Assembly (NCBI RefSeq): GCF_029267015.1
Contig: NZ_JARIEA010000020.1
Span: 1-64,000 of the forward strand
DNA length: 64,000 bases
From: Sporosarcina ureae
GTDB taxonomy: Bacteria > Bacillota > Bacilli > Bacillales_A > Planococcaceae
Direction of reading: 5' to 3'
The notes under the pieces: model-generated
What the model saw: only the letters and a program-made list of their open reading frames with translations
What the model was told of the DNA's origin: nothing
Databases searched by the model: none
Part shown: positions 11,009 to 21,392 of the stretch, piece by piece
Layout of the letters: each line of letters begins with the position of its first letter
Numbering within the stretch: the first letter of the stretch is position 1
Program-made: the position numbers and the translations under genes

Positions 11009-11083
11009 TTTATGTGTTTAGTGAGTGGTGATGGGAATGTGGGGAGGTAGGGGAGAAGACATGGGCGGGCATGGGGCTATGCT

Positions 11084-11440
11084 CAATGAATTCGTTTAAG
11101 CGCTCTATGCATCCGCGCGACCGCTCTATCCATGAAGTGATCCGCTCTATCGCGTCTTGTATTCGCTCATAGCGACACGTTATCCGCTCTATTAAGCCAT
11201 GCGACCGCTCTAAGCTCGCGGTGTGACACTGAGTATTCACGCAAACTATGCGCCGCGCCATCTATCTTTGATCCTCGAGTGGGAGACGCTTGCTGTCGCT
11301 CAGTGAATCTCGTTAACCGCTCTATGCATCCGCGCGAGCGCTCTATCCACGGGTTTATCCGCTCTATCGCGTCTTGTATCTGCTCTATACAGACGCGCGA
11401 CCGCTCTAAGCCACGCCCTATCCGCTCATAGCCCTGCCCC
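11084..11440. repeat. 21-bp-period repeat array, locus 1 (two units)
   Basis: Two units, each of six copies of a 9-10 bp core (CCGCTCTAT, or the variant CGCTCATAG). Core starts are at 11100, 11121, 11142, 11163, 11184 and 11205, then 11317, 11338, 11359, 11380, 11401 and 11422, all exactly 21 bp apart within a unit. The lead-in (GCTCAATGAATTCG) and the linker between units match locus 2 at 45.0-45.65 kb. Minus-strand open frames here show repeating ERI/IER residues only because 21 bp equals seven codons; I do not take them as genes. Confidence 0.9.
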
Positions 11441-11455
11441 CCATCCCAGCAACGT

Positions 11456-12007
11456 TCACCGCGCATACTCCCAACACAAAATCCCAAAAGCGATAGCCCG
11501 TGCGCATTGGTGTTGATAGGCTTTGCTTTGCAATAACACGGCTTCTGTCTGGTTCGACATGAAGCCGCACTCTACTAGAATTGCAGGCATATTCGTGTCG
11601 CGTAAGACTGCGAAGTTGGCCCTTTTTACGCCGCGGTCGGGACGCTGGCAAGCAGAGATTAAGGATTTTTGCACGACTGAAGCGAGCGTTGCGGAACTTT
11701 TGCTGGCTTGTGGATAAATATATGTTTCAATTCCTTGTGCTGTGTGCCAGCCATTGCCGAATGCATTTGCGTGGATTGAGATAAATGCGTCTGCTTTCAT
11801 TTGATTCGCTGAAGTCGTTCGTTCGCTTAACGGTACGTCGCGTGAAGAGTCATGCGTATACTTCACCGTCATACCTTCCTTCGTTAAAAGTCCACAGACA
11901 AGTGCAGCTACTGCCGAATTAAAATGATACTCACGCAGCTTTCCGTCAGGTGTGCGTTTACCGGGTGTATCTGGTCCGTGACCTGCGTCGAGAATAATTA
12001 GTGTCAA
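11456..12007 (-). CDS. N-acetylmuramoyl-L-alanine amidase (Amidase_3)
   Basis: A 183-residue zinc amidase cleaving the bond between muramic acid and L-Ala of peptidoglycan. Visible ligands are His in DAGHG (residue 9), Glu in LREYHFN (about 26) and His in SIHAN (about 79); the catalytic Glu is in VECGFMSN (about 141). It is a bare catalytic domain without signal peptide or cell-wall binding repeats, so export is unclear; short cytosolic members act with mother-cell lysis in spore formers. The start is TTG after AAAGGAGAG. The repeat array directly follows its stop. Confidence 0.88.
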   Translation of the reverse strand: MTLIILDAGHGPDTPGKRTPDGKLREYHFNSAVAALVCGLLTKEGMTVKYTHDSSRDVPLSERTTSANQMKADAFISIHANAFGNGWHTAQGIETYIYPQASKSSATLASVVQKSLISACQRPDRGVKRANFAVLRDTNMPAILVECGFMSNQTEAVLLQSKAYQHQCARAIAFGILCWEYAR

Positions 12008-12209
12008 TTCTATCCACTCTCCTTTATCCTCTATATAGAGAAGACTTTTGAAAAGGATACAAAAAGGATGTATAGAACAAGGAGTAATCCATTTCTTTTC
12101 GTTTCCTTCATGGTAAAATGGGTTGAATGATAGCTACATAAGTAAAGAAAATGATGATTCAGCAGTGACTTAAAGAGTTTATTCATTGTAGCAGAGAGTG
12201 AGGGATTTC

Positions 12210-13160
12210 ATGGTTGGATTAACAGTAGAAGATATTATGAATCGTTTTGGATTGGAATTGATTGCTGGACACGATGGCATTCATAAGCAAATCCTAATGA
12301 GTGATATTTCACGGCCAGGACTTGAAATGGCTGGTTATTTTGATTATTATCCTGCGGAACGTGTGCAGTTGATCGGGCGTAAGGAGATGTCTTTCCTGGA
12401 AACTTTACCAGCTATCACGCGCAGAAAACGTTTGGAGCGACTTTGTTCGAGCGATACGCCAGCATTCATTATTGCTCATGGTGAAGAAGGTCCGAAAGAG
12501 TTGAGCCAATTGGCAGAGGAGAAAAATATTCCTGTTCTGCGGACGGATTATAAGACGACACAGTTTTCGGGTATGCTGACGAACTACTTGGTCGGACAAC
12601 TTGCTCCGATGACGACAGTTCATGGCGTGCTAGTCGATGTGTATGGTGTCGGAGTTTTAATCACGGGTGGTAGCGGAGTAGGGAAAAGTGAAACGGCGTT
12701 AGAACTCATTAAAAAAGGGCATAGATTAGTAGCGGATGATTCGGTCGAGATTCGTCAAGTATCCGATAACATCTTGATCGGAACGTCACCGAAACTGTTG
12801 AAGCATATGCTGGAAATTCGCGGTGTCGGTATTATTGACTTGATGACGTTGTTTGGTGCGAGTTCGGTGAAAGATGATAAGCGTGTATTATTAGCGGTCG
12901 ATTTAGAGATTTGGGATGATAAGAAGCATTATGACCGTCTCGGGATCGATGAAGAGAAAGTAGAGATCCTCGATTCGCAAATTACGAAATTGTCCGTTCC
13001 GGTAAGACCTGGACGGAATATCGCCGTCATCATTGAAGTAGCAGCGATGGATTATCGAATGAAACGTCTTGGAATTAATGCTGCAGAAGAATTTACCAAG
13101 CGTTTGGATCAAGCGATCGCAGACAATGCGGAACTATTAGAAGAAGAGGGGCGCGACTAA
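12210..13160 (+). CDS. hprK: HPr kinase/phosphorylase
   Basis: A 316-residue bifunctional enzyme that phosphorylates Ser46 of HPr and Crh in response to glycolytic intermediates and reverses this with phosphate. The P-loop is GGSGVGKSE (about residues 152-160); the HprK-specific region LEIRGVGIIDL (about 202-212) and the C-terminal VPVRPGRN follow. I chose the ATG (MVGLTVEDI) preceded by GTGAGGG; an upstream GTG adds four residues. Its substrate crh and the control target cggR operon are in the same window. Confidence 0.97.
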   Translation: MVGLTVEDIMNRFGLELIAGHDGIHKQILMSDISRPGLEMAGYFDYYPAERVQLIGRKEMSFLETLPAITRRKRLERLCSSDTPAFIIAHGEEGPKELSQLAEEKNIPVLRTDYKTTQFSGMLTNYLVGQLAPMTTVHGVLVDVYGVGVLITGGSGVGKSETALELIKKGHRLVADDSVEIRQVSDNILIGTSPKLLKHMLEIRGVGIIDLMTLFGASSVKDDKRVLLAVDLEIWDDKKHYDRLGIDEEKVEILDSQITKLSVPVRPGRNIAVIIEVAAMDYRMKRLGINAAEEFTKRLDQAIADNAELLEEEGRD

Positions 13161-13982
13161 GTGAATGTATCCATGCTAGCGATTAACCCAGTCGCGATCA
13201 GTATTGGCAGCATAGAAGTTCGCTGGTACGGTATTTTGATCGCGCTCGGAATTATTTTAGGGTTTATGATTGTGCAAAGAGAAATGCTGAAGCGGGGAAT
13301 GCACCCTGACTTACTAACGGACATGCTCATTTGGGCAATCCCCATTTCCATCATTAGTGCACGAATTTACTATGTTATTTTCACATGGGATTATTATCGG
13401 GATCATCCAGAGCAAATCATTCAAATTTGGAATGGTGGAATTGCGATCCACGGTGCGTTGATCGGTGCAGTCATTACAGCTGTGATTTTCTGTAGAAAGC
13501 GCGGCGTGTCGTTTTGGAAAGTTGCAGATATTACGGCACCTGGCTTATTGATTGGACAAATTATCGGTCGCTGGGGTAACTTCATGAATCAGGAAGCTCA
13601 TGGCGGACCGGTTTCAGAAGCGTTTAAAGAAAGTACGATCATTCCTGATTGGATTATGAATCAAATGACGATTGATGGGATCACGTATCATCCAACATTC
13701 TTGTATGAATCGTTATGGAATGTAGTTGGACTCGTTTTGATTTTAGTGATCCGAAGAATGCTGAAGATGAAACGTGGAGAAGTATTCTTGTTTTACGTCA
13801 TCTGGTACTCAATCGGCCGATTCTTCATTGAAGGAATGCGGACGGATAGTCTCTATGTGATCGGCAGTTTACGTGCAGCGCAGTTAGTATCTGTAGCAGG
13901 AGTTGTCATAGGGATCGCAATCTTGCTGTATCGCAGGTATGTAATGAAAGTAAAAGAGAACTATAATGACAAACAAAAGTAA
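13161..13982 (+). CDS. lgt: Prolipoprotein diacylglyceryl transferase
   Basis: A 273-residue integral membrane enzyme that adds diacylglycerol to the lipobox Cys of prelipoproteins. The signature GRWGNFMNQEAHGG (about residues 134-147) carries the Arg and Asn-Glu conserved in Lgt. About seven hydrophobic segments are visible. The GTG start directly abuts the hprK stop, with AGAGGGG as ribosome binding site. It would modify the lipoprotein at 40.5-41.5 kb. Confidence 0.96.
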   Translation: MNVSMLAINPVAISIGSIEVRWYGILIALGIILGFMIVQREMLKRGMHPDLLTDMLIWAIPISIISARIYYVIFTWDYYRDHPEQIIQIWNGGIAIHGALIGAVITAVIFCRKRGVSFWKVADITAPGLLIGQIIGRWGNFMNQEAHGGPVSEAFKESTIIPDWIMNQMTIDGITYHPTFLYESLWNVVGLVLILVIRRMLKMKRGEVFLFYVIWYSIGRFFIEGMRTDSLYVIGSLRAAQLVSVAGVVIGIAILLYRRYVMKVKENYNDKQK

Positions 13983-14925
13983 TATTGCGTTATCCAGTAC
14001 GTTGAAAGACGGTTTGCAAGTTGGACTGAAAACGACATGGTCACTCGGTAAGATTATTTTCCCTATTACATTACTCGTGACCATCTTGCAGTTCACACCC
14101 ATTTTACCTTGGCTTGTGCAGTTAGTTGAACCTATTATGCATCTTTTCGGTTTACGCGGTGAAGCAGCCGTGCCGCTCGTGCTTGGGAACGCATTAAACT
14201 TATACGCTGGAATTGCCGGTGTCATTTCATTAGAATTAACAGTTAAAGAAGTATTTATCATCGCAGTCATGATTAGTTTTGCGCATAATCTGTTCATTGA
14301 AACAGCTGTCGCCATAAAAGTGGGCGTTAAGCTATGGCTGGTGCTCGTCGTACGACTTGGATTGGCTGTGCTGGCGGGTGTACTCATTAATCTGTTTTGG
14401 ACAGGAGGCAATGAAATCGCGCAATACGGTCTGACGCCACAAGCGGAAGTCTTGCCTGAAGGATTTTTACAAATATTCTTGCTGGGACTTGAAAAGGCTG
14501 CATTTGGCGTGTTGCAACTGGCGTTGATCGTTATTCCGCTCATGTTGTTTGTGCAATATGTGAAAGACCGTAATTATTTGGAGCGTTTTTCGAATGGTTT
14601 GGCACCGTTTACGAAATTGATCGGTGTAAAGCCGAATGCGTCGATGACACTCGTTGCGGGATTATTGATTGGCTTGGCATATGGAGCTGGGGTCATGATT
14701 CAAGCAGTGCAGGAAGACGGCGTATCAAAACGGGATATTACATTAGCTTTTATATTCTTGATGGCATGCCATGCGGTGATTGAGGATACACTGTTATTCC
14801 TACCACTGGGTATACCAATTTGGCCATTATTGATCATCCGGCTTGTAACTGCCATTGTACTGACTATTTCAGTGAGTATTCTATGGAAACAGCCGAAAGA
14901 GAAGGGGGAAGCTGTTATTGACTAA
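13966..14925 (+). CDS. Nucleoside recognition/Gate domain membrane protein, YvoD-like
   Basis: A 319-residue polytopic membrane protein with two related halves: GNALNLYAGIAGVISLE and SFAHNLFIETAVAIK in the first, AYGAGVMIQAVQEDG and MACHAVIEDTLLFLP in the second. These are Gate (nucleoside recognition) motifs. Its place between lgt and ppaX matches B. subtilis yvoD. It overlaps lgt by 17 nt and ppaX by 8 nt, so it is in the operon. Its substrate is unknown. Confidence 0.85.
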   Translation: MTNKSNIALSSTLKDGLQVGLKTTWSLGKIIFPITLLVTILQFTPILPWLVQLVEPIMHLFGLRGEAAVPLVLGNALNLYAGIAGVISLELTVKEVFIIAVMISFAHNLFIETAVAIKVGVKLWLVLVVRLGLAVLAGVLINLFWTGGNEIAQYGLTPQAEVLPEGFLQIFLLGLEKAAFGVLQLALIVIPLMLFVQYVKDRNYLERFSNGLAPFTKLIGVKPNASMTLVAGLLIGLAYGAGVMIQAVQEDGVSKRDITLAFIFLMACHAVIEDTLLFLPLGIPIWPLLIIRLVTAIVLTISVSILWKQPKEKGEAVID

Positions 14926-15574
14926 TCAACCGATTACTACATTATTATTTGATTTTGATGGAACGCTTGCTAACACAAATGAGTTAATACTCTCTTCTTT
15001 TGAACATGTCCTTGAGAAGCATTTCCCTGGACGTTTCGGACGGGAAGAGATGTTGCCGTTTATTGGACCTACGTTACATGATACGTTTTCCTCGATTGCG
15101 CCTGATATGACCGACCAATTGATCAATGAATATCGTGAATGGAATTTAGCTCATCATGATGACTATGTAACGGAATTCGAAGGCGTGACAGACACACTCC
15201 GCAAATTATATGATCTAGGTTTGAAGATGGCGGTCGTTTCGACGAAAAAGCGCGACATGGTAGAAAGAGGGGTCAATCTTCTTGGGATCACGCCTTATTT
15301 TGAGACCGTGATTGGACTGGATGATGTGACAAAGCCTAAACCAGATCCCGAACCATTATTGCTTGCACTAGAACGTCTCGGGCGAACACCTGAAGAATCA
15401 CTGATGATTGGCGATAACTTCCATGACATACTCGGTGGCCAAAATGCAGGAGTACGAACGGCGGCCGTTGCATGGGCGTTAAAAGGGGAAGAGTATTTGC
15501 AGACATTCAAACCTGACTACATGTTGCAGCATATGTCCGATTTACTGAAAGTCACTGCGGGAATCAAGTTATGA
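14918..15574 (+). CDS. ppaX: Pyrophosphatase PpaX
   Basis: A 218-residue HAD hydrolase. Motif I is LFDFDGTLANT (about residues 10-20), motif II VVSTKK (about 107-112), motif III the Lys in KPKPDPEP, and motif IV MIGDNFHDI. PpaX hydrolyses the pyrophosphate made when HprK dephosphorylates P-Ser-HPr, which fits its place in the hprK operon. The start is TTG inside the end of the preceding gene. Confidence 0.93.
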   Translation: MTNQPITTLLFDFDGTLANTNELILSSFEHVLEKHFPGRFGREEMLPFIGPTLHDTFSSIAPDMTDQLINEYREWNLAHHDDYVTEFEGVTDTLRKLYDLGLKMAVVSTKKRDMVERGVNLLGITPYFETVIGLDDVTKPKPDPEPLLLALERLGRTPEESLMIGDNFHDILGGQNAGVRTAAVAWALKGEEYLQTFKPDYMLQHMSDLLKVTAGIKL

Positions 15575-16092
15575 GACGCACCGAGCGGCATCCCTCCAAA
15601 GGAGATGCAAATTCACTTTGGCATATTTATCGGACAGTCTCGATTTTTAAAGTAGCAAAGAATTTCATCGTCATCCAGATTGCGCGGTACACTCCGTTTG
15701 TTTCATGGAAAAATGTTCTCTATCGATTGTTCTTGCGGATGAAAGTCGGGAAGCATACGGCATTCGCGCTGATGGTCCTTCCGGATGTCATGTTTCCGGA
15801 ACGAATTTCTGTTGGTGAAAACTCCATCATTGGATTCAATACGACGATTTTAGCGCATGAATATTTGATTGATGAATACCGAATTGGTGACGTGGAAATA
15901 GGTAATAATGTGCTGATTGGAGCCAATACGACGATTTTGCCAGGCATCAAAATAGGCGATGGTGCGATTGTTTCCGCTGCCTCACTCGTGAACAAGGATA
16001 TTCCCGCTGGTACATTTGCTGGTGGAAATCCAGTGCGCATTATATATACTGCCGAACAAATGGCGGAACGTGCAACGCGTGAAAGCAAATGA
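15571..16092 (+). CDS. Hexapeptide-repeat acyltransferase, YvoF-like
   Basis: A 173-residue left-handed beta-helix transferase. Hexapeptide repeats run from about residue 80 to 145 (ISVGENSIIGFNTTIL, then VEIGNNVLIGANTTILPG, then IKIGDGAIVSAASLV), ending with the GNPVRIIY motif common to CoA-dependent acetyltransferases. The acceptor is unknown. It overlaps the ppaX stop by 4 nt. B. subtilis yvoF has the same position. Confidence 0.88.
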   Translation: MRRTERHPSKGDANSLWHIYRTVSIFKVAKNFIVIQIARYTPFVSWKNVLYRLFLRMKVGKHTAFALMVLPDVMFPERISVGENSIIGFNTTILAHEYLIDEYRIGDVEIGNNVLIGANTTILPGIKIGDGAIVSAASLVNKDIPAGTFAGGNPVRIIYTAEQMAERATRESK

Positions 16093-16180
16093 ATGACGGG
16101 CTAAGTAGTTGTGGTATACTAGAGGATACATTGCAGGGGGACGTCAAGTGCGTTCCTCTTACTTTTTCGGAGGAGTTCGA

Positions 16181-17704
16181 TTGAAAAACAACCAACGATT
16201 TATAAAAGATAAAATTATATCATTTTTGCCTGACGGTGATTTTTATCGCAAACGCGCTATGCAAGCTATGCAACGAGAACAATTTTCCGACGCTGAAAAA
16301 TACTATAAACGTGCACTAGATCTAAATCCAGACGATGCACTGACACATATGGAATATGGTGTATTCATTATGGAAGTTGGACGTTTTGAAGACGCATATG
16401 AGCTACTGCAAACGGCTGATGATCTAGATCCGAATAATGAAGAAACGACATTCTATTTAGCAGAAGTTCACGCACATTTAGGTTTATTACGTGAAGCGAA
16501 ACAATATGCATTGAAGTATGTTGGTATGGCACCAGACGGCGTATTCGTGGAAGAAGCACATGAAATATCTGAGTTCGCTGATCAAGAAGAAATGTTCGTC
16601 GAAGAAGGCGAACAACTTGATGGCGCAGTAGTATTCATGCAAGAAAAAGCGCGACGTATGATGGAGCAAGGTGATTTTGAAGAAGCGATTGAAGTGCTAG
16701 AAGATTTACTCGCGGATTATCCCAAAACGTGGGCTGTCCATAATAATTTGGCGCTAGCGTATTTCTATATTGGTAAAGAGAAGCACGCAGAGGAAATATT
16801 ATATGATGTGTTGCGTGAAGAGAAAGGTAATATCCACGCGCTTTGCAACTTGGCTGTGTTCTTTTATTACAACCGAGATGAAGAGCGTCTGAAAAGCATG
16901 ATGGAGCTTTTGTCGAAGATTAAACCTTATCAGTTCGAACAGCGTTATAAGCTGGGTGCGACGTTTGCGCTGACAGGTCGTTATGAGGAAGCGTATCACT
17001 GGCTCCGTAGTCTGCAAAAACGTGGATTTGAAGGGGATGTAGGGTATTACTTCTGGCTAGCGAATGCTGCTTATTTTACAGGTCATCGTAAAGTGGCGGA
17101 GCAAGCCAATGAAGCCTTGCTGAAACTGGATCCGACGAAAGAAGGATTCGAACCTTGGAAATCACTGGACGAAGAGTTGGACGCGGATTCCTATGAAGAA
17201 GATGTTCCGTTCTTGATCGAGAAAGTCTCAAATCCTTATCGCAGCGAGAGAATGTTCGGACTATACTTGCTAGGAAAATCTTCACATTTACAAGAGATCC
17301 TTTCGCATCCAGGCTATATAGATGTTGAAAAGTTGAGTGCCGCAGAACAACTTTTCTTAGCGCACAGCTTAGAGTATTCATTCAAGGCGAGCAATTCGTT
17401 TGAAAAAGCATTGAAAAAAGCTTTGGCGATTTGTGATGTATTGTATGAAGAGTATAAACCGCTGGATGAAGAAGGCGTACAGCTATTTCAAATGTGGTTT
17501 ACGTTATGTGAAAATGCACTGGAAAAGAAATATGCGTTCAGTAATGTAGATGCACTCGCTGCGGCTGTGGATTATATGTTCCAAACTGCACACTTTGAAA
17601 AAGTGACAAAAAAGTCTATTGCAGAAAATTATAGTGTCTCTGTTGCAACACTTTCGAAGTATATTCAGGAACTGATCGAATTCTTGCCACAAACAAAGGA
17701 TTAA
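16181..17704 (+). CDS. Tetratricopeptide repeat protein, YvcD-like
   Basis: A 507-residue TPR protein. Repeats are plain in the first 120 residues (FSDAEKYYKRALDLNPDDAL, FEDAYELLQTADDLDPNNEE, LREAKQYALKYVGMAPDG) and again at about 155-260. The C-terminal 150 residues are helical without clear repeats and end with an HTH-like stretch (TKKSIAENYSVSVATLSKYI). I chose TTG after GGAGGAG; the frame is open further upstream without a better site. B. subtilis yvcD also precedes trxB. It probably is a scaffold; no partner can be named. Confidence 0.82.
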   Translation: MKNNQRFIKDKIISFLPDGDFYRKRAMQAMQREQFSDAEKYYKRALDLNPDDALTHMEYGVFIMEVGRFEDAYELLQTADDLDPNNEETTFYLAEVHAHLGLLREAKQYALKYVGMAPDGVFVEEAHEISEFADQEEMFVEEGEQLDGAVVFMQEKARRMMEQGDFEEAIEVLEDLLADYPKTWAVHNNLALAYFYIGKEKHAEEILYDVLREEKGNIHALCNLAVFFYYNRDEERLKSMMELLSKIKPYQFEQRYKLGATFALTGRYEEAYHWLRSLQKRGFEGDVGYYFWLANAAYFTGHRKVAEQANEALLKLDPTKEGFEPWKSLDEELDADSYEEDVPFLIEKVSNPYRSERMFGLYLLGKSSHLQEILSHPGYIDVEKLSAAEQLFLAHSLEYSFKASNSFEKALKKALAICDVLYEEYKPLDEEGVQLFQMWFTLCENALEKKYAFSNVDALAAAVDYMFQTAHFEKVTKKSIAENYSVSVATLSKYIQELIEFLPQTKD

Positions 17705-17773
17705 GTATCAAACAGATGTTGCATTTAAGTTGATATTCAAGTGTATTTCTCGTACGATTTTATATAGCGATAG

Positions 17774-17796
17774 TTTTATCTGCGAGCCAGATAAAA
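17774..17796. terminator. Perfect 9-bp stem-loop before trxB
   Basis: TTTTATCTG and CAGATAAAA flank CGAGC. A weak T-rich stretch (TCTTTGG) follows on the plus strand, so it may be a leaky terminator of the TPR gene or a control element in the trxB leader. Confidence 0.45.
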
Positions 17797-17838
17797 TCTT
17801 TGGTGAAGTCAATGAAGACCAAGGGATGCGTACTTTGA

Positions 17839-18807
<969 letters not shown>

Positions 18808-18905
18808 ACGGGTCATGAAATCGTAACGTATATGTAATCGTCTTGCAATATAGATGGGGGATAATAGAAAGAAGAAAGACCCCCTTTTCATAATATAGCA
18901 ACTTT

Positions 18906-18951
18906 GTGGCTATTTGCGGTATAAACTTCCGTGAATAGTCACCTTTTTTTA
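18906..18951 (+). terminator. Rho-independent terminator after trxB
   Basis: GTGGCTATT pairs with AATAGTCAC (one G-U) and is followed by T7. A smaller hairpin (GGGGG/CCCCC) lies about 30 nt upstream. Confidence 0.8.
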
Positions 18952-19011
18952 TCGTTTTCATTGAAAGCATTGTATACTATAACTACATACTTGAAAAGTG
19001 GGGAACTACAT

Positions 19012-19488
19012 ATGCAAAAAATTGCTAATTTGCTCGTGGTGAAAGACGGTCAAGTCCTTTTACTGAAGAAGCCAAGACGCGGTTGGTATGTGGCACCGGG
19101 TGGAAAAATCGATGAAGGTGAGTCTGTTTATGAAGCAGCTAGTCGGGAGTTTCTTGAAGAAACCGGAGCGCACGCTATCGCACCACATTTAAAAGGCGTA
19201 TATACGATGATGATTATGGATGATGAAGGGAAAGAATTACTGAATGAATGGTTGCTCTTCACATTTGTTGCCCATGATTATTCTGGAGAATTATTGAAGA
19301 CCACCGTAGAAGGTGAACTGGAATGGCATCCACTGGATAGTTTGCATACATTGCCAATGGCAGAAGGAGACCGCAAGAATCTTCTCTTTGCAGTCAGTCA
19401 AAAAGGTACGCAGTATGGAACGTTCTATTATACAGAGCAATTCCGCTTCTTGCGGGAGTCGCTTCAACAATCGACGGAAGGTGAATAA
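19012..19488 (+). CDS. Nudix hydrolase, YvcI-like (8-oxo-dGTP diphosphatase family)
   Basis: A 158-residue Nudix protein. The Nudix box GxExxExAAxRExxEE is seen as [20 protein letters not shown] plus ETGA (about residues 31-54). The family removes pyrophosphate from nucleoside diphosphate derivatives; the true substrate is unknown. The start is the ATG behind GTGGGGA. A likely promoter -10 (TATACT, 18973-18978) begins a new transcript here, leading into rapZ, yvcK, whiA and crh. Six nucleotides separate it from rapZ. Confidence 0.9.
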   Translation: MQKIANLLVVKDGQVLLLKKPRRGWYVAPGGKIDEGESVYEAASREFLEETGAHAIAPHLKGVYTMMIMDDEGKELLNEWLLFTFVAHDYSGELLKTTVEGELEWHPLDSLHTLPMAEGDRKNLLFAVSQKGTQYGTFYYTEQFRFLRESLQQSTEGE

Positions 19489-19493
19489 CATTT

Positions 19494-20381
19494 ATGGATC
19501 AGCCACAAGCGGTAAATGAATATGAAGTCGTAATAATTACAGGAATGTCAGGTGCAGGTAAGACAGTCGCTATGCAATGCTTTGAAGATATGGGATTCTA
19601 TTGCATAGACAACTTGCCACCGGAACTATTTGTGACGTTCCTGGATTTGATGATGAAATCGGATAATCAAATGAGACGGATTGCAGCCGTGATGGATACA
19701 CGCGGTGGAAGTTTATTTGATTCTTTGATTGCCGCACTCGACGGATTGTTCAAAATGGAAGATGTGAAAACAAGTTTGTTATTCTTGGATTCAGATGACG
19801 AAACACTTGTGAAACGCTATAAAGAAACACGCAGATCACACCCATTGTCTGAAGGTGGCGTGTTACTCGAAGGAATTCGCAAAGAGCGTCATTTGCTAAC
19901 TGAATTAAAAGGACTTTCGCGTTCGATTATCGATACATCGAAATTAAAGCCAAAGCAATTGCGCGAGAAAATTTCACGTGAATTTTCTGAAGCAGGTGAG
20001 CCGAAATTTACATTAAATTTCGTGTCGTTTGGATTTAAGCATGGTATGCCGATCGATGCAGATGTTGTATTTGACGTACGGTTTTTACCGAATCCGTTCT
20101 ACTTAGAAGAATTGCGTCCGTTGACAGGTCTGAATCACGAGGTATCAGATTACGTGTTGAAGTGGGCAGATACGAAAGAATTAATCGAAAAACTAACAGA
20201 TTTATTCAAGTTTTTAATACCCCAGTATAAACAAGAGGGTAAAGGTCAAGCGGTCATTGCATTCGGCTGTACAGGCGGTCAACACCGTTCTGTTACACTT
20301 GCTGAATACTTTAAAGGCGTCTTTAAAGAGGACTACCCGACATACGTATCGCATCGGGATGTTGAAAAAAGAAAGGGTTGA
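19494..20381 (+). CDS. rapZ: RNase adapter/nucleotide-binding protein RapZ (YvcJ)
   Basis: A 295-residue P-loop protein. Walker A is GMSGAGKT (about residues 17-24). The C-terminal domain (about 165-290) has [17 protein letters not shown] and [12 protein letters not shown], all RapZ hallmarks. In Gammaproteobacteria RapZ controls GlmZ RNA decay; in B. subtilis YvcJ is a GTPase affecting competence. yvcK begins 7 nt after its stop. Confidence 0.95.
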   Translation: MDQPQAVNEYEVVIITGMSGAGKTVAMQCFEDMGFYCIDNLPPELFVTFLDLMMKSDNQMRRIAAVMDTRGGSLFDSLIAALDGLFKMEDVKTSLLFLDSDDETLVKRYKETRRSHPLSEGGVLLEGIRKERHLLTELKGLSRSIIDTSKLKPKQLREKISREFSEAGEPKFTLNFVSFGFKHGMPIDADVVFDVRFLPNPFYLEELRPLTGLNHEVSDYVLKWADTKELIEKLTDLFKFLIPQYKQEGKGQAVIAFGCTGGQHRSVTLAEYFKGVFKEDYPTYVSHRDVEKRKG

Positions 20382-20388
20382 CATAAAT

Positions 20389-21351
20389 ATGCAATCCACT
20401 GCTATGAAAAAAGTCGTTGTGTTCGGCGGCGGTACGGGGTTATCTACGATTCTTCGCGGGTTAAAACGACATCAGATTCAGTTGACAGCTATTGTCACGG
20501 TGGCGGATGATGGGGGAAGTTCGGGTCGTTTATTCGACCAGTACAATGTCCCACCGCCCGGAGATGTAAGACAGGTTATGGCAGCGCTTTCAGATGTTGA
20601 GCCGATGATTGAGAAAATGTTTCAACACCGTTTCGAAGGATCAGATGGTTTAAAGGGGCATTCTCTTGGGAATTTAATGCTTACTGCTCTCACGACCATC
20701 ACTGGAGATTTTGCCCGTGCAGTCGAACAGATGGGCGTTGTGCTGAATATAAAGGGGAAAGTATTACCTGCAGCAAATCAGCGAATTACCTTGCATGCAG
20801 AGCTTGAAGATGGTTCAATTATTACAGGTGAATCGAAAATTCCTCTCTATGGAAGAAAAATTCGTAATGTCTTCATCACGCCACAAGACGTAAAACCATT
20901 GCCAGAAACAGCTGATACGCTAAAAAATGCAGATTTAATCGTTTTTGGACCGGGAAGCTTGTATACTAGTACTTTGCCAACTCTTTTAGTGCAAGATATT
21001 CGCGATGCGATTATCGAAAGCACCGCTAAAAAAGTATATGTCGGCAATTTAACTACGCAACGTGGTGAAACGTATCGCTACACCGCTTCTGAGCACGTGC
21101 AGGCACTCTATGACCATGCTGGAGCACCTTTCCTCGATGCTGTACTGGTGAATAATGCAGAAGCGTTCAGACGCACGTACAACCGCGATGAAAAAGAAGA
21201 GCCTTGGCTTGTGGAGAACGATTTGGAAAAACTGCAAGCGCTGGTACCCGAAGTATTTGTGCAGGAAATCGCGACAATTGTAGATGGAACGATAATGCAT
21301 AAAACGACAGAAGTAGCAGACATGTTGATGCGCTATATAGAGAGAACGTAG
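20389..21351 (+). CDS. glmR: Gluconeogenesis factor YvcK (GlmR)
   Basis: A 320-residue protein of the CofD-like family. The N-terminal FGGGTGLSTILRGLK (about 12-26) and DDGGSSGRL bind UDP-sugar; in B. subtilis YvcK/GlmR binds UDP-GlcNAc and directs carbon to amino sugars. Later motifs include HSLGNLML and FGPGSLYTS. The frame is open far upstream into rapZ; I chose ATG 7 nt after the rapZ stop, with GAAAGGG upstream, because it gives the usual length. Confidence 0.94.
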   Translation: MQSTAMKKVVVFGGGTGLSTILRGLKRHQIQLTAIVTVADDGGSSGRLFDQYNVPPPGDVRQVMAALSDVEPMIEKMFQHRFEGSDGLKGHSLGNLMLTALTTITGDFARAVEQMGVVLNIKGKVLPAANQRITLHAELEDGSIITGESKIPLYGRKIRNVFITPQDVKPLPETADTLKNADLIVFGPGSLYTSTLPTLLVQDIRDAIIESTAKKVYVGNLTTQRGETYRYTASEHVQALYDHAGAPFLDAVLVNNAEAFRRTYNRDEKEEPWLVENDLEKLQALVPEVFVQEIATIVDGTIMHKTTEVADMLMRYIERT

Positions 21352-21392
21352 AAGGCGGATAGATATGAAAATCGCCGAAGAGGGGGAATATC

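Noticed and set aside
11084..11440. CRISPR array
   Set aside because: Core (9 bp) and spacer (12 bp) are far too short, the spacers recur between units, and no cas gene is near.
11010..11487. Overlapping minus-strand frames with repeating IER/ERS residues
   Set aside because: They arise because the 21-bp repeat period equals seven codons. There is no ribosome binding site, and the frames extend into unrelated linkers.
20257..20388. Upstream extension of yvcK inside rapZ
   Set aside because: It overlaps conserved rapZ codons and would add residues absent from the family.
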